From Gemella haemolysans (lineage in GTDB: Bacteria; Bacillota; Bacilli; Staphylococcales; Gemellaceae): a DNA stretch of 34,653 nt. The notes beneath the pieces are model-generated. The model made no database searches. It was not told the DNA's origin and saw only the letters and a program-made list of their open reading frames with translations. Below, piece after piece: positions 25,493 to 34,400 of this stretch (position 1 is the stretch's first letter; each line of letters begins with the position of its first letter). The stretch spans positions 1-34,653 of the forward strand of contig NZ_JAQMFS010000068.1 of NCBI RefSeq assembly GCF_028308085.1. The letters are read 5' to 3'. Both the position numbers and the translations under genes were made by a program.

Positions 25493-26198
25493 AGAACAGT
25501 TTTATGCTGCAGTAAAAGAAAAGGTAGGGATAGAATTATCAGAACTTCAAAAAGAGCAGTATAGTAAATACTATGATTTAGTAGTTGAATGGAATCAGAA
25601 GATAAATCTTACTGCTATTACCGAAGAAGATGAATTTTATACAAAACACTTTTTTGATTCAATTTCACTAGCTTTCTATAAAGATTATTCTAATATTGAA
25701 AGTATTTGTGATGTCGGTAGTGGAGCAGGTTTTCCTTCAATCCCGTTGAAAATATTATTTCCAAATTTAAAAGTCACGATTGTTGATTCGTTAAACAAGA
25801 GAATTAAATTTTTAAATTTAGTAAAAGATGAACTAGGACTTAGTGATTGTAATTTTGTTCATGCTAGGGCAGAAGAGTTTGGACAAAATAAAGACTACAG
25901 AGAAAATTTTGAAATAGTAACTGCTAGAGCGGTAGCAAGATTAAATGTCTTAGCTGAATTGTGTTTACCATTAGTTAAAAAAGGTGGATATTTCTTAAGT
26001 TTAAAAGCACAAAAGGCGGAAGAAGAGACTAAAGAAGCGATTAATGCAATAAAACTTCTAGGTGGAAAGTTAGAACAAGATTTAGAATTCGATATTGAAG
26101 GTGAAGAGCGTCATATTTTAGAAATAAGAAAAGCTAAAGAGACACCTAACAAATATCCTAGAAAAGCAGGTACACCAAATAAAAAACCATTATTATAG
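25485..26198 (+). CDS. rsmG: 16S rRNA (guanine527-N7)-methyltransferase RsmG (GidB)
   Basis: SAM-dependent methyltransferase acting on G527 of 16S rRNA; its loss gives low-level streptomycin resistance in other bacteria. Landmarks are [10 protein letters not shown] (about 35-44), the KHFFDS segment, motif [14 protein letters not shown] (about 80-92), [11 protein letters not shown] and TARAVARL. At 237 residues it equals the usual length, with a basic C-terminal tail ([14 protein letters not shown]) typical of the family. It starts within the mnmG end, with AGAGGA upstream, so translation is coupled. A terminator follows. Confidence 0.96.
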   Translation: MNKEQFYAAVKEKVGIELSELQKEQYSKYYDLVVEWNQKINLTAITEEDEFYTKHFFDSISLAFYKDYSNIESICDVGSGAGFPSIPLKILFPNLKVTIVDSLNKRIKFLNLVKDELGLSDCNFVHARAEEFGQNKDYRENFEIVTARAVARLNVLAELCLPLVKKGGYFLSLKAQKAEEETKEAINAIKLLGGKLEQDLEFDIEGEERHILEIRKAKETPNKYPRKAGTPNKKPLL

Positions 26199-26225
26199 TG
26201 TTACTTTGTTATGAAATAAAAATAT

Positions 26226-26280
26226 TTAAAAAGTAGCTAAATATCATTTTATACCTAATGATGTTAGCTGCTTTTTAATT
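26226..26280 (+). terminator. Terminator after rsmG
   Basis: AAAAAGTAGCTAA and ATATCATT pair with AATGATGT and TTAGCTGCTTTTT (two G-T pairs), ending in TTTTTAATTTG. Confidence 0.75.
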
Positions 26281-26320
26281 TGTATACGATTTACACAATA
26301 AAATAAAGAAAAAATAGATA

Positions 26321-26365
26321 AATTTTCAAAAAATTCTTTACTTTTGTTTGATTTTATATTATTAT
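26321..26365 (+). promoter_or_regulatory. Promoter of the PTS_EIIC_2-type gene with a CodY-like box
   Basis: TTTACT (26337-26342), 17-bp spacer, TATTAT (26360-26365). AATTTTCAAAAAATT at 26321-26335 abuts the -35 and matches the CodY 15-mer at 14 positions but lacks the central G, so it is weaker than the boxes at brnQ and tcyP. Confidence 0.5.
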
Positions 26366-26405
26366 ATTTATTATATTCATTAAAAACAAACAAAGGAGGA
26401 TGTGT

Positions 26406-27452
26406 ATGACGAAATCAGTAAGGGATTTTCTTAATATAATTTTAAACGGTACAGCTTTAGGAGTTGTTGCAGGATTAATTCCAAATGCAGTTCTGAGTAC
26501 ATTATTTAAATATTTAGGAACATTATTTGCACCTGGATTATTCACTACATTAACTCAAGCGATGTATTTATTACAATTTGCAATTCCAGTTTTAGTAGGA
26601 GTTATTGTAGGACAAAGTTTAAAATTCAAACCATTAGAGTCAGCAGTATTAGGAGCGACAGTCTTAGCAGCAAGTGGATCTTTAACTTTTAATGCACAAG
26701 CAAAAGCATGGACTGGGGTTCCAATGGGAGATTTATTTAACGTCATTTTAATTACAATTATTGGAGCTTTAGCAATTAACCTTGTTAAAGATAAATTCGG
26801 AGCTGTTACAATTATTTTCTTACCAATCACTGGAGGATTAGTAGCGGCATTAGGGTTAGTAACATTGCCATATACTAAAAGTTTAACTAGACTTTTAGCA
26901 TCAATCATTTTTGAATTTACAACATTACAACCAGTGTTAATGTGTATTTTAATAACGATGACATTTTCATTCTTAATCGTTACGCCTGTATCAACAGTTG
27001 CAATGGGATTAATACTATTTTCTAATGAAAACTATGTAGGAGCGGGAGCTGCAACATTAGGATTAGTTTCAGCAGCAGCGGTTCTAGCTATCGGTACATA
27101 TAGAGCGAAAAGTAAAGGTGCTAGTGTGGCTATTATCTTAGGTGCAATCAAGCTTATGATGCCAAACTGTGCACGTAAACCACAGTTATTATTAACAATT
27201 TTAACAACAGCAGCAATTACAGGACTTTCAGGATATTTCCTAAAAATTCTTGGGACACACGAGAGTGCAGGATTTGGTATTATCGGTTTAATCGGACCTT
27301 CTAAATCATATGCAATGAATAATGGTAACTTATTACCAGTGTTATTGGCATTCTTCGTAATTCCATTTACAGTTGCATTTTTAGCAGATAGATTTTATTC
27401 TGATGTATTGAAATTATATAAAAAAGATGCATATAAACCAGAAAATCTATAA
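26406..27452 (+). CDS. PTS EIIC-like membrane protein (PTS_EIIC_2 family)
   Basis: Hydrophobic protein of 348 residues with about nine to ten membrane segments, of the type found in Firmicutes as a stand-alone 'PTS sugar transporter subunit IIC'. It carries the glycine-rich PVSTVAMGLILF, GASVAIILGAIKLMMPN and GFGIIGLIGPSKSYA stretches. No EIIA or EIIB domain or gene is attached or adjacent, so phosphotransfer-coupled sugar transport is doubtful; it may be a transporter of another kind. ATG 26406 is preceded by AGGAGG at six bases; the ATG at 26400 overlaps that site. It is a single-gene unit between promoter and terminator. Confidence 0.75.
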   Translation: MTKSVRDFLNIILNGTALGVVAGLIPNAVLSTLFKYLGTLFAPGLFTTLTQAMYLLQFAIPVLVGVIVGQSLKFKPLESAVLGATVLAASGSLTFNAQAKAWTGVPMGDLFNVILITIIGALAINLVKDKFGAVTIIFLPITGGLVAALGLVTLPYTKSLTRLLASIIFEFTTLQPVLMCILITMTFSFLIVTPVSTVAMGLILFSNENYVGAGAATLGLVSAAAVLAIGTYRAKSKGASVAIILGAIKLMMPNCARKPQLLLTILTTAAITGLSGYFLKILGTHESAGFGIIGLIGPSKSYAMNNGNLLPVLLAFFVIPFTVAFLADRFYSDVLKLYKKDAYKPENL

Positions 27453-27470
27453 TTAATAGAATATAAAAAG

Positions 27471-27525
27471 ATAACTTAACAAAATCGTTTCTTAAGAGAT
27501 GTTTTTGTTAGGTTATTTTATTATA
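27471..27525 (+). terminator. Terminator after the PTS-like gene
   Basis: ATAACTTAACAAAA (27471-27484) pairs with TTTTGTTAGGTTAT (27503-27516; one G-T pair), 18-nt loop, then TTTATTAT. Confidence 0.78.
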
Positions 27526-27545
27526 TATATTGATTTGATAACACA

Positions 27546-27574
27546 TTGACAAAGTTATTTTATAGTTATAAAAT
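27546..27574 (+). promoter_or_regulatory. Promoter of the ketopantoate-reductase-like gene
   Basis: TTGACA (27546-27551), 17-bp spacer, TAAAAT (27569-27574). A frame start at 27546 would lie in the -35 and is excluded. Confidence 0.78.
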
Positions 27575-27605
27575 TAGGGTAGAATACGCTTTAAGGAGAT
27601 TAATT

Positions 27606-28544
27606 ATGAAAATATTATTTGCGGGAGCAGGAGCTCTTGGTTCAAGATTTGGGTATATGTTATTTAAAAATAATGAAGATGTAACATTTGTAGATTCTTG
27701 GGAGGAACATGTAAGAAATATTACTAATAATGGATTAAAAGTTATAATTGATGAGGTAGATTTGGGTAATTATTATATACCGACATATCATCCTGATCAA
27801 GTCAGAGGAAAATATGATGTAGTTTTTGTTGCAACCAAATCTATGCAATTAAGAGCTATGCTAGAAAAAGTTAAACATTTATTTCATGAAGATACTAAAA
27901 TCATTTGTATTTTAAATGGTTTAGGTCACGTTGAGACTTTAAAAGATTATATAAAAGAAGAGAACATTCTTATTGGTGTAACGGTGTGGACTAGTGGGCT
28001 AGGAGGTCCAGGTGTATTAAATGCGCATGGAACGGGAAAAATAGAGTTAAAACAAGTTAAAGAGATTAACTTAGATGAAACTTTGAAACTTGTAGATAGA
28101 TTAAATGGGGCAGGTTTAAATATTAGATATTCGGCAGATACATATCAATCAATATGGCATAAAGCAGGGCTAAACTGTGTGCTTAATACATTTTGTACGC
28201 TTATTGATTGTAATATTAATCAATATGGAAGCTATGATAAGAATTTAGAATTAACAAGGGCGGTTCTAAATGAAATTACAGCAGTAGGTAAAGCTGAAGG
28301 GATTGATATTAAGCAAGATGTAATCGAAAATAATATAAAAAATTGTTTTTCATTAAAGACTGCAGGAGCGCATTATCCATCTTTATATCAAGATATGAAG
28401 AATGGTCGTTTGACAGAAATAGATTATCTTAATGGTGAAATTTCAAGACTTGGAAAAATTCATAATATTCCTACACCAGTGTGTGATGTCATTACATTAA
28501 TGATTCATTCTAAGGAATTTATTAATAATAATAAACAATATTAG
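27606..28544 (+). CDS. 2-dehydropantoate 2-reductase family protein (PanE/ApbA)
   Basis: NADPH-dependent reductase family that makes pantoate for coenzyme A. The Rossmann motif GAGALG lies at residues 7-12. Catalytic residues can be placed at Lys186 (HKAGLN, like E. coli Lys176) and Glu271 (TEIDYLNG, like Glu256), so the enzyme looks active. The length is 313 residues. AAGGAG precedes ATG 27606. No panB, panC or other pantothenate genes are nearby. Members of this family also act as D-2-hydroxyacid dehydrogenases in lactic acid bacteria, so panE is not assigned. It has its own promoter, and no clear terminator follows in 28545-28597. Confidence 0.82.
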   Translation: MKILFAGAGALGSRFGYMLFKNNEDVTFVDSWEEHVRNITNNGLKVIIDEVDLGNYYIPTYHPDQVRGKYDVVFVATKSMQLRAMLEKVKHLFHEDTKIICILNGLGHVETLKDYIKEENILIGVTVWTSGLGGPGVLNAHGTGKIELKQVKEINLDETLKLVDRLNGAGLNIRYSADTYQSIWHKAGLNCVLNTFCTLIDCNINQYGSYDKNLELTRAVLNEITAVGKAEGIDIKQDVIENNIKNCFSLKTAGAHYPSLYQDMKNGRLTEIDYLNGEISRLGKIHNIPTPVCDVITLMIHSKEFINNNKQY

Positions 28545-28597
28545 CAATATAAAAGAGATGCTAAAAGGCTCTAAGTAAAGAATTATCAATGTTTTAC

Positions 28598-28626
28598 TTG
28601 TATTTTTTTGTTAAAAAAGGTATAAT
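28598..28626 (+). promoter_or_regulatory. yloU-fakA promoter
   Basis: Consensus -10 TATAAT (28621-28626) with a partial -35 TTGTAT (28598-28603), 17-bp spacer. Confidence 0.6.
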
Positions 28627-28671
28627 AGTTCGTATGTTCAGTTGACTATTTTTAAAATAGGAGGAAAAGAT

Positions 28672-29031
28672 ATGTCATTAGAAATTAATAATGAATATGG
28701 TCATGTTTCTATTAGTGATGATGTAATAGCATCGGTTGCAGGTGGTGCAGCTGTAAGTTGTTACGGAATCATAGGAATGGCTAGTAAAAATCAAGTTAAA
28801 GATGGAATTACAGAAATTTTACGTAAAGAAAATTACGCAAAAGGAATAGTAGTAAAAAAAGATGAAGAGAAACTTGTAATTGATTTATATATCATAGTTA
28901 TGTATGGTACAAAAATTTCAGAAATAGCTAACAATGTTCAATCTTCAGTAAAATATCAAATTGAAAAAACTTTAGGTGTCAAAGTTGATGAAATCAACAT
29001 TTATATTCAAGGCATCAAGGTAAATAAATAG
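28672..29031 (+). CDS. yloU: Asp23/Gls24 family envelope protein YloU
   Basis: Small alkaline-shock/Gls24-type protein of 120 residues, the same length as Bacillus YloU. Family features are the GHVSISDDVIASVAGGAA start, CYGIIGMASK, then an alternating strand region ending in VDEINIYIQGIKV. No signal peptide or membrane segment is seen. I use ATG 28672 with AGGAGG upstream; an earlier in-frame start (28642) lies before the ribosome site. It is followed by fakA after 11 bp, a pairing widely conserved in Firmicutes that suggests a link between this protein and fatty acid or membrane metabolism, which remains inference. Confidence 0.9.
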   Translation: MSLEINNEYGHVSISDDVIASVAGGAAVSCYGIIGMASKNQVKDGITEILRKENYAKGIVVKKDEEKLVIDLYIIVMYGTKISEIANNVQSSVKYQIEKTLGVKVDEINIYIQGIKVNK

Positions 29032-29042
29032 GAGGAAAGATA

Positions 29043-30692
29043 GTGGAGAAAATTAACGGACTCGTTTTAGCTGAAATGATTGATTTAGGATCAAAAAACT
29101 TAGCTAAAAATGCAGAAAAAATAAACTCATTAAATGTTTTCCCTGTACCAGATGGTGATACAGGAACAAATATGAACCTTTCAATGTCATCAGGTGCTAA
29201 AGAAACAGCTGCAAATGTTGTTGAAAACATCGGTGAATTAGGTAAATCTTTTTCTAAAGGATTATTAATGGGAGCACGTGGAAACTCAGGTGTTATCCTT
29301 TCTCAATTATTTAGAGGAATGTCTCAGCACATAGCTGATAAAAAAGAAGTTAATGCTAAAGAGTTTGCCGAAGCTATCCAAAATGGTGTAAGTATTGCTT
29401 ATAAAGCAATTATTAAGCCAGTAGAAGGAACTATTTTAACAGTAGCTCGTGAAGCTGCTGAAGCTGGACTTAAAGCAGCGGAAAATAGTGATTCTGTAGT
29501 TGAAGTAATGGAAGCTATTTACGCTGAAGCTCAAGCTTCACTAAAAAGAACTCCAGATTTATTACCAATTCTAAAAGAAGTTGGTGTAGTAGACTCAGGA
29601 GGTCAAGGACTTGTTTGCGTATATCAAGGTTTCGTTGCAGCGCTTAAAGGTGAAAAAATTGAAGGATTAGAATCTGTAGAGACTAATGTTGTTGATATGC
29701 AATTTGAAGATGATCATGATATGGACTTCATGAGCCCAGAAGATATAGTATATGGATTCTGTACTGAGTTCACAGTTCGTCTTGATAAAGAGAAAAAAGA
29801 TTTTAACGAAGATAAATTCCGTGAAGATATGAGTAAATTTGGAGATTCTCTTCTAGTAATTTCAGATAGTGAGTATGTGAAAATTCATGTTCACACAGAA
29901 ACTCCAGGGGATGTATTCAATTATGGTCAACAATATGGAGAACTTATCAAAATAAAATCTGATAATATGAGAGAACAGCACCGTGAGGTTCTAAGAAAAC
30001 AAGAAGCTAAACAAGCGACTACTCCAAAAGAACTTAAAGAACAAGCAATGATTTCTATATCTATGGGAGCTGGATTAAGTAAAGTATTAACTTCAATGGG
30101 AGTTGATTATATCGTAGAAGGTGGACAAACAATGAACCCATCTACTGAAGATATTATGAAAGCTATTAAAGAAGTTAACGCTAAGAACATTTTTATCTTC
30201 CCTAATAATAAAAATATCCAACTTGCAGCAAAACAAGCTGCTGAGTTAGCTGAGGAAAATGTTTTTGTTATTGAAAGTAAAACAGCTCCTCAAGGTTTAG
30301 CTGCAGTTATGGTATTTAATCCTCAAGCTTCAGCTGATGAAAACTTTGCTAATATGCAAGAAGTATTATCAACAGTAAGTACTCTAGAAGTAACACACGC
30401 TGTTCGTGATACTAACATCGAAGGTGTTGAAATTAAAAAAGATGAATTCATGGGAATTAAAGATGGAAAAATAGTAGTTTCTAACTTATCTCTGAATACA
30501 GTTTTAGAAGAATTATTAGAAAAATCTATTGATGAAGATAAAGAAATTGTAACTCTTTACTTAGGTGAAGAGAGTACAGAAGAATATACTGATTTCTTAG
30601 AACAATTAATAGAAGAAAAATATCCTGACGTAGAAGTAGAACTTATAGAATCAGGGCAACCGGTATATCCATACATTATCGGAGTAGAATAA
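29043..30692 (+). CDS. fakA: Fatty acid kinase catalytic subunit FakA (YloV, DegV-partner)
   Basis: ATP-dependent kinase that phosphorylates exogenous fatty acids held by FakB (DegV) proteins, feeding phospholipid synthesis. The N-terminal DhaL/DAK2-type nucleotide domain shows FPVPDGDTGTNMN (about 32-44, with the metal-binding aspartates), GARGNSGVILSQ and GVVDSGGQGL. The middle domain has the conserved HVHTETPG segment (about residues 281-288). The C-terminal domain resembles a FakB/DegV fold and ends in QPVYPYIIGVE. The length of 549 matches Staphylococcus FakA (548). The start is GTG with AGGAGGAAAG upstream. No fakB is in the window. Confidence 0.93.
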   Translation: MEKINGLVLAEMIDLGSKNLAKNAEKINSLNVFPVPDGDTGTNMNLSMSSGAKETAANVVENIGELGKSFSKGLLMGARGNSGVILSQLFRGMSQHIADKKEVNAKEFAEAIQNGVSIAYKAIIKPVEGTILTVAREAAEAGLKAAENSDSVVEVMEAIYAEAQASLKRTPDLLPILKEVGVVDSGGQGLVCVYQGFVAALKGEKIEGLESVETNVVDMQFEDDHDMDFMSPEDIVYGFCTEFTVRLDKEKKDFNEDKFREDMSKFGDSLLVISDSEYVKIHVHTETPGDVFNYGQQYGELIKIKSDNMREQHREVLRKQEAKQATTPKELKEQAMISISMGAGLSKVLTSMGVDYIVEGGQTMNPSTEDIMKAIKEVNAKNIFIFPNNKNIQLAAKQAAELAEENVFVIESKTAPQGLAAVMVFNPQASADENFANMQEVLSTVSTLEVTHAVRDTNIEGVEIKKDEFMGIKDGKIVVSNLSLNTVLEELLEKSIDEDKEIVTLYLGEESTEEYTDFLEQLIEEKYPDVEVELIESGQPVYPYIIGVE

Positions 30693-30710
30693 TAATTTAA
30701 ACTTTATAAA

Positions 30711-30747
30711 AAAGTAGCATTAGTCTAAAATAGATTAATGCTACTTT
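30711..30747 (-). terminator. Strong hairpin after fakA, better suited to the minus strand
   Basis: AAAGTAGCATTAGTCTA (30711-30727) pairs with TAGATTAATGCTACTTT (30731-30747; one G-T pair) around AAA. On the plus strand the stem is followed by AAAGTTGATAG, with no T-tract. On the minus strand it is followed by a run of six T. It may still mark the 3' end of fakA RNA. Confidence 0.55.
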
Positions 30748-30821
30748 AAAGTTGATAGAGTAAAATACTTATATATTAATTATAATCATAAAAAATATTT
30801 AATGATTTGAAAGGAGATATA

Positions 30822-31355
30822 ATGGTTGATGTAATTATTGCATTATTATTACTTGCTGGTGCATATTTAGGGTACAAGCGTGGACTAATCATGCAAATAT
30901 TTTATTTAGGTACAATAGTAATTGGTTATGCAGTATCAATGTTATTTAGTTCAAGATTGGCATATTTATTTACAAGTATGATTCCCATTCCAACAGATGT
31001 TACAGAAGGGCTTGAGGGAATATATAAAGGACTTAATATTCCAACAGCATACTATCGTATAGTATCATTTATCGTATTATTTATTGTTATTCGATTAATA
31101 ATACAAATTCTAGCTCAAACATTGGGCGTTATTAGAAAATTACCATTAATAAAAACAACTGATAGATATCTTGGTGCTATACTAGGATTCGTGGAGATTT
31201 ACTTAATTGTGTTTGTAGTACTTTACCTTGTAACGGTATTGCCTGCTCCAGATTGGAAGATAGCGATATTTAAAGATTCAACATTACCAGATTATATAAT
31301 TCAAAATACACCAGTATTATCAAAACAGTTTATTAGTTTATTCTTTAATAAATAA
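30822..31355 (+). CDS. cvpA: CvpA family membrane protein
   Basis: Membrane protein of 177 residues, equal in length to Bacillus YshB, with four hydrophobic segments (about 2-30 as two short helices, 72-95 and 115-140). Family features are ALLLLAGAYLGYKRGLIMQ at the start and DRYLGAILGFVE in the last helix region. The family is named for colicin V production in E. coli; its biochemical role is unclear. AAAGGAGAT precedes ATG 30822. It sits upstream of mutS2 as in Bacillus (zapA-yshB-polX-mutS2), but zapA and polX are missing and a terminator separates the two genes. Confidence 0.87.
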   Translation: MVDVIIALLLLAGAYLGYKRGLIMQIFYLGTIVIGYAVSMLFSSRLAYLFTSMIPIPTDVTEGLEGIYKGLNIPTAYYRIVSFIVLFIVIRLIIQILAQTLGVIRKLPLIKTTDRYLGAILGFVEIYLIVFVVLYLVTVLPAPDWKIAIFKDSTLPDYIIQNTPVLSKQFISLFFNK

Positions 31356-31360
31356 AATTA

Positions 31361-31395
31361 GATTTGGAGTTCCAGAGGTGCTCCGAATTTTTTTC
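31361..31395 (+). terminator. Terminator after cvpA
   Basis: ATTTGGAG (31362-31369) pairs with CTCCGAAT (31381-31388; one G-T pair), 11-nt loop, then a run of seven T. Confidence 0.8.
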
Positions 31396-31432
31396 TATTA
31401 GCGAGTAAGAAGATAATTTTAATCAAAAGAAA

Positions 31433-31461
31433 TTGTTTAATACTTTTATTTAGTGTATAAT
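31433..31461 (+). promoter_or_regulatory. mutS2 promoter
   Basis: TTGTTT (31433-31438), 17-bp spacer, TATAAT (31456-31461). Confidence 0.68.
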
Positions 31462-31518
31462 AGTTTGTGTTATAAAAAGATAAAGCATGTAAATATAGAT
31501 TGAAGGAGTGAGATTAGA

Positions 31519-33858
31519 TTGAATAAAATTACTCAAAAGAAAATTAATTTAGACTTAGTTTTAAAAGATGTAGAGAAATATTGTTTCTCAGAGTTATCTT
31601 ATGAAAAAATAAAAAATTTAGAATATATAACAAATTATGATAAGTTAGTAGAAGTACATAAGGAGAATGAAGAGGGATATGATTTGCTTAGAAAATACCC
31701 AAACGAATTCAAATTAAAAATATTTGATTATAACGCTAGTGTTAAGAAAGCTAAAATTGATAGTGTGCTTTCGGAAAAGGAACTCTTCTATATATTAAGA
31801 AACATTATAACTTATGATAGATTCTCAAGAAGATTTGAAAATATCAAATTACAAGAACATGCTAACTATCCAAGTTTAACAAAGTATGTAGTTAAACTAG
31901 ATGATTTTAGTGATCTTGAAAGATATCTAGATAGAATAATAGATGAGGACGGTTATATAAGACCAGATGCATCACTTGAATTAAAAAATATAAAAGTAAA
32001 TATTTCTAAGTTAAAAAATAAGAGTGATCAAATACTAAAGAATATTCTTCGTTCAAATGTAAAAAAATTAACTGAAGCAATTGTAACAAAGAGAAATGAT
32101 CGTGATGTAATCTTAGTAAAACCCGAATATAAAAATGACTTTGGTGGAATTATTCATGATGAGAGTGCCTCAGGAAATACATTTTACGTTGAACCAAAAG
32201 AAAATGTAGAGATTAATAATGAAATAGGAATTTTAAAACGTAAGGAAAAAGAAGAGATTCTTAGAATACTAAAAGAAGCATCTGAAGTAGTTAAAGAAAA
32301 AGCAGATGAACTTCTAAATTCTCTTTGGAATTTTTCACAAATAGAGTTTATATTCTCAAAAATGAATTTCTGTGCTAGAAATGGCTTTAATAAACAAAAT
32401 ATAGTAAATTCACAAGAGCTTAATCTAAAGAGAGCATATAATCCTTTAATTGATAAAGACGTAGTTGTGAAAAATGATGTTATTCTAGACAATAAAGGAA
32501 ATTCACTAATAATAACTGGTCCTAATACTGGTGGTAAGACTGTAATTTTAAAAACAGTTGGATTATGTGTGTACTTATCACATCTAGGATTTTATATTCC
32601 AGCATTAGAGGAATCAACAGTCGGATTTTTTGAAGATGTATTTGTAGATGTAGGTGATGAACAGTCTATTGAGAATAACTTATCTACTTTTTCTTCTCAT
32701 ATGACTAATATTATTAACATATTAAATAGAACAAATAATAAGAGTCTAATATTACTTGATGAATTGTGTTCAGGAACAGATCCAAGTGAAGGAGCAGTTC
32801 TTTCTATTGCACTACTAGAAAAATTCAAAAATCTAAATGCTACCATGTTATGTACAACACACTATCCTGAAATTAAGAATTATTGTTTTGAGTCGGACTA
32901 TTATAAAAATTCATCTATGGAATTTGATTTTGAAAAACTGAAACCAACATATAGATTTATTATAGGTTTACCAGGTAAATCAAATGCAATAAATATATCT
33001 GCAAAATTAGGTTTAGAACAGTCTGTAATAGATGAGGCTAGTTCGTTATTAGAGATAAATACTAAGGAAAATAATTTATTTATCGATAAACTATCTGAAA
33101 GTATTAGAGAATATGATTATAAATTAGAGTATATAAATAGTACATTAGATGAAATAGATGAGGTAAAACAAACTCTTGATACTAATCTACAGAAATATGA
33201 AGAATATAAAGAAAGTTTATATAATGATTTAAGTATAGAACTTAATAGAGAAATCGAAGAGAAAAAAGAAGAAATGCTTGAAATTTATAAAGAGTTTAAG
33301 GATAATACCTCTTTAAAACAACATGAAGTTAATGAATTGCTTCATTCTATGGACAAGAGTAAGAATAATATAAGATTACAAAGAAAATTAGAAAACCAAC
33401 CTAAGTTTGCTAGTAGTAAGATTAAAGTTGGAGATGATGTACTGGTACTAAGTTACAATCAAAGAGCAACAGTTTTAGAAATTTCTGGTAATACTCTACA
33501 GATAAAAATGGGAGCTATGAAATTAAATATTAAGAAAAAAGAAGTAAGGAAAATAGATAGTGAGCCTGAAGTAGCTACTAGATATGTTAGTACTAGCAAT
33601 GTAAGTAGTAAAAAAGTAGGTATCGATATTAATGTAATAGGATTAAATACAGAAGAAGCTATAAGGGAAATAGAAGACTACATGGATAAAGTAATACTTC
33701 AAGGGTATGATACATTTACTATTATTCATGGTTTAGGTTCTGGTATCCTGCGTAAAAATATCGGAGAATATCTTAAAAATAATAGATATGTAGCTAGCTA
33801 TAGAACTGGAGGGCAAAACGAAGGTGGTATGGGAGCTACTGTGGTTGAGATGAAATAA
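31519..33858 (+). CDS. mutS2: MutS2 ATPase/Smr protein
   Basis: MutS-like ATPase without the mismatch-recognition domain. In Bacillus MutS2 acts on collided ribosomes and it has also been linked to suppressing recombination. The core/lever helices cover about residues 1-310. Walker A GPNTGGKT is at 334-341, then DEQSIENNLSTFSSHM and Walker B LILLDELCSGTDP. A long charged helical region lies at about 510-630. The Smr domain lies at about 705-779, with IIHGLGSGILR. The length (779) is typical. The start is TTG, with AAGGAG ten bases upstream. The usual LDLRG-type motif of Smr reads DINVIGLN, so nuclease activity is uncertain, although the HGxGxG motif is intact. Confidence 0.94.
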   Translation: MNKITQKKINLDLVLKDVEKYCFSELSYEKIKNLEYITNYDKLVEVHKENEEGYDLLRKYPNEFKLKIFDYNASVKKAKIDSVLSEKELFYILRNIITYDRFSRRFENIKLQEHANYPSLTKYVVKLDDFSDLERYLDRIIDEDGYIRPDASLELKNIKVNISKLKNKSDQILKNILRSNVKKLTEAIVTKRNDRDVILVKPEYKNDFGGIIHDESASGNTFYVEPKENVEINNEIGILKRKEKEEILRILKEASEVVKEKADELLNSLWNFSQIEFIFSKMNFCARNGFNKQNIVNSQELNLKRAYNPLIDKDVVVKNDVILDNKGNSLIITGPNTGGKTVILKTVGLCVYLSHLGFYIPALEESTVGFFEDVFVDVGDEQSIENNLSTFSSHMTNIINILNRTNNKSLILLDELCSGTDPSEGAVLSIALLEKFKNLNATMLCTTHYPEIKNYCFESDYYKNSSMEFDFEKLKPTYRFIIGLPGKSNAINISAKLGLEQSVIDEASSLLEINTKENNLFIDKLSESIREYDYKLEYINSTLDEIDEVKQTLDTNLQKYEEYKESLYNDLSIELNREIEEKKEEMLEIYKEFKDNTSLKQHEVNELLHSMDKSKNNIRLQRKLENQPKFASSKIKVGDDVLVLSYNQRATVLEISGNTLQIKMGAMKLNIKKKEVRKIDSEPEVATRYVSTSNVSSKKVGIDINVIGLNTEEAIREIEDYMDKVILQGYDTFTIIHGLGSGILRKNIGEYLKNNRYVASYRTGGQNEGGMGATVVEMK

Positions 33859-33902
33859 AAGGTTAAGTTGGATTAAATTCCAACCTAACCTTATTTTTTA
33901 TA
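33857..33902. terminator. Shared terminator between mutS2 and the GNAT gene
   Basis: AAGGTTAAGTTGGA (33859-33872) faces TCCAACCTAACCTT (33879-33892). The one irregular pair is A-C on the plus RNA but G-U on the minus RNA. T-rich tails lie on both sides (TTATTTTTTA on plus, CCTTTTATTT on minus). Confidence 0.78.
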
Positions 33903-34400
33903 TATCAAATATCTTAGTGTAGTTCTGTCTTCTGTTGCTACTTCATTTTCTAGAATACCACCACATGATTCTATAGTACGTTTTGAAGCAATATTATTTT
34001 TATCACAGGTAATTAAGATTTTCTCTAGGCCAAGTGAAAATAAAAAATCTACTGTATAAGATAACATCGCTTTAGCATATCCTTTTCTTCGCTCTGATTT
34101 TCTAACACTATAGCCTATATGGCCACCGAAGTTTAATAAGTAGTCATTCAGTTCATGTCTTGCGTTAATAATACCGACGATTTTATTATTATCTAAAGCG
34201 AAAAATGTATGAGCAGTGACAAAACCAGGGGTTAGTGATTCTTTTTTCTTAGTGTTTTCTGTAAATTCTACCCATTCAGGGATAGATAAATCAGTCATAT
34301 TGGCTGCACCATGAATAATTTCATTATTAAGAACAAATTCTTCTTTGTAATCCAATATTTGTTCAAAAGTAACATCTTTAGGCTCTTTAAAAATAATCAT
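33891..34400 (-). CDS. GNAT-family N-acetyltransferase
   Basis: Acetyl-CoA-dependent acetyltransferase of 169 residues; substrate not identifiable. The acetyl-CoA loop reads GYSVRKSERRKGYAKAML, with the R-x-x-G-x-A pattern at about 105-110. Before it, FALDNNKIVGIINARHEL forms the central strands, and after it the KILITCDKNNIASKRTIESCGG segment is the usual NxxSxxxxxxxG motif. AAGGAGG precedes ATG 34400. It is convergent with mutS2 and shares its terminator. A TATAAT on the minus strand (34430-34425) could be its -10, without a good -35. Confidence 0.85.
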   Translation of the reverse strand: MIIFKEPKDVTFEQILDYKEEFVLNNEIIHGAANMTDLSIPEWVEFTENTKKKESLTPGFVTAHTFFALDNNKIVGIINARHELNDYLLNFGGHIGYSVRKSERRKGYAKAMLSYTVDFLFSLGLEKILITCDKNNIASKRTIESCGGILENEVATEDRTTLRYLIYKK

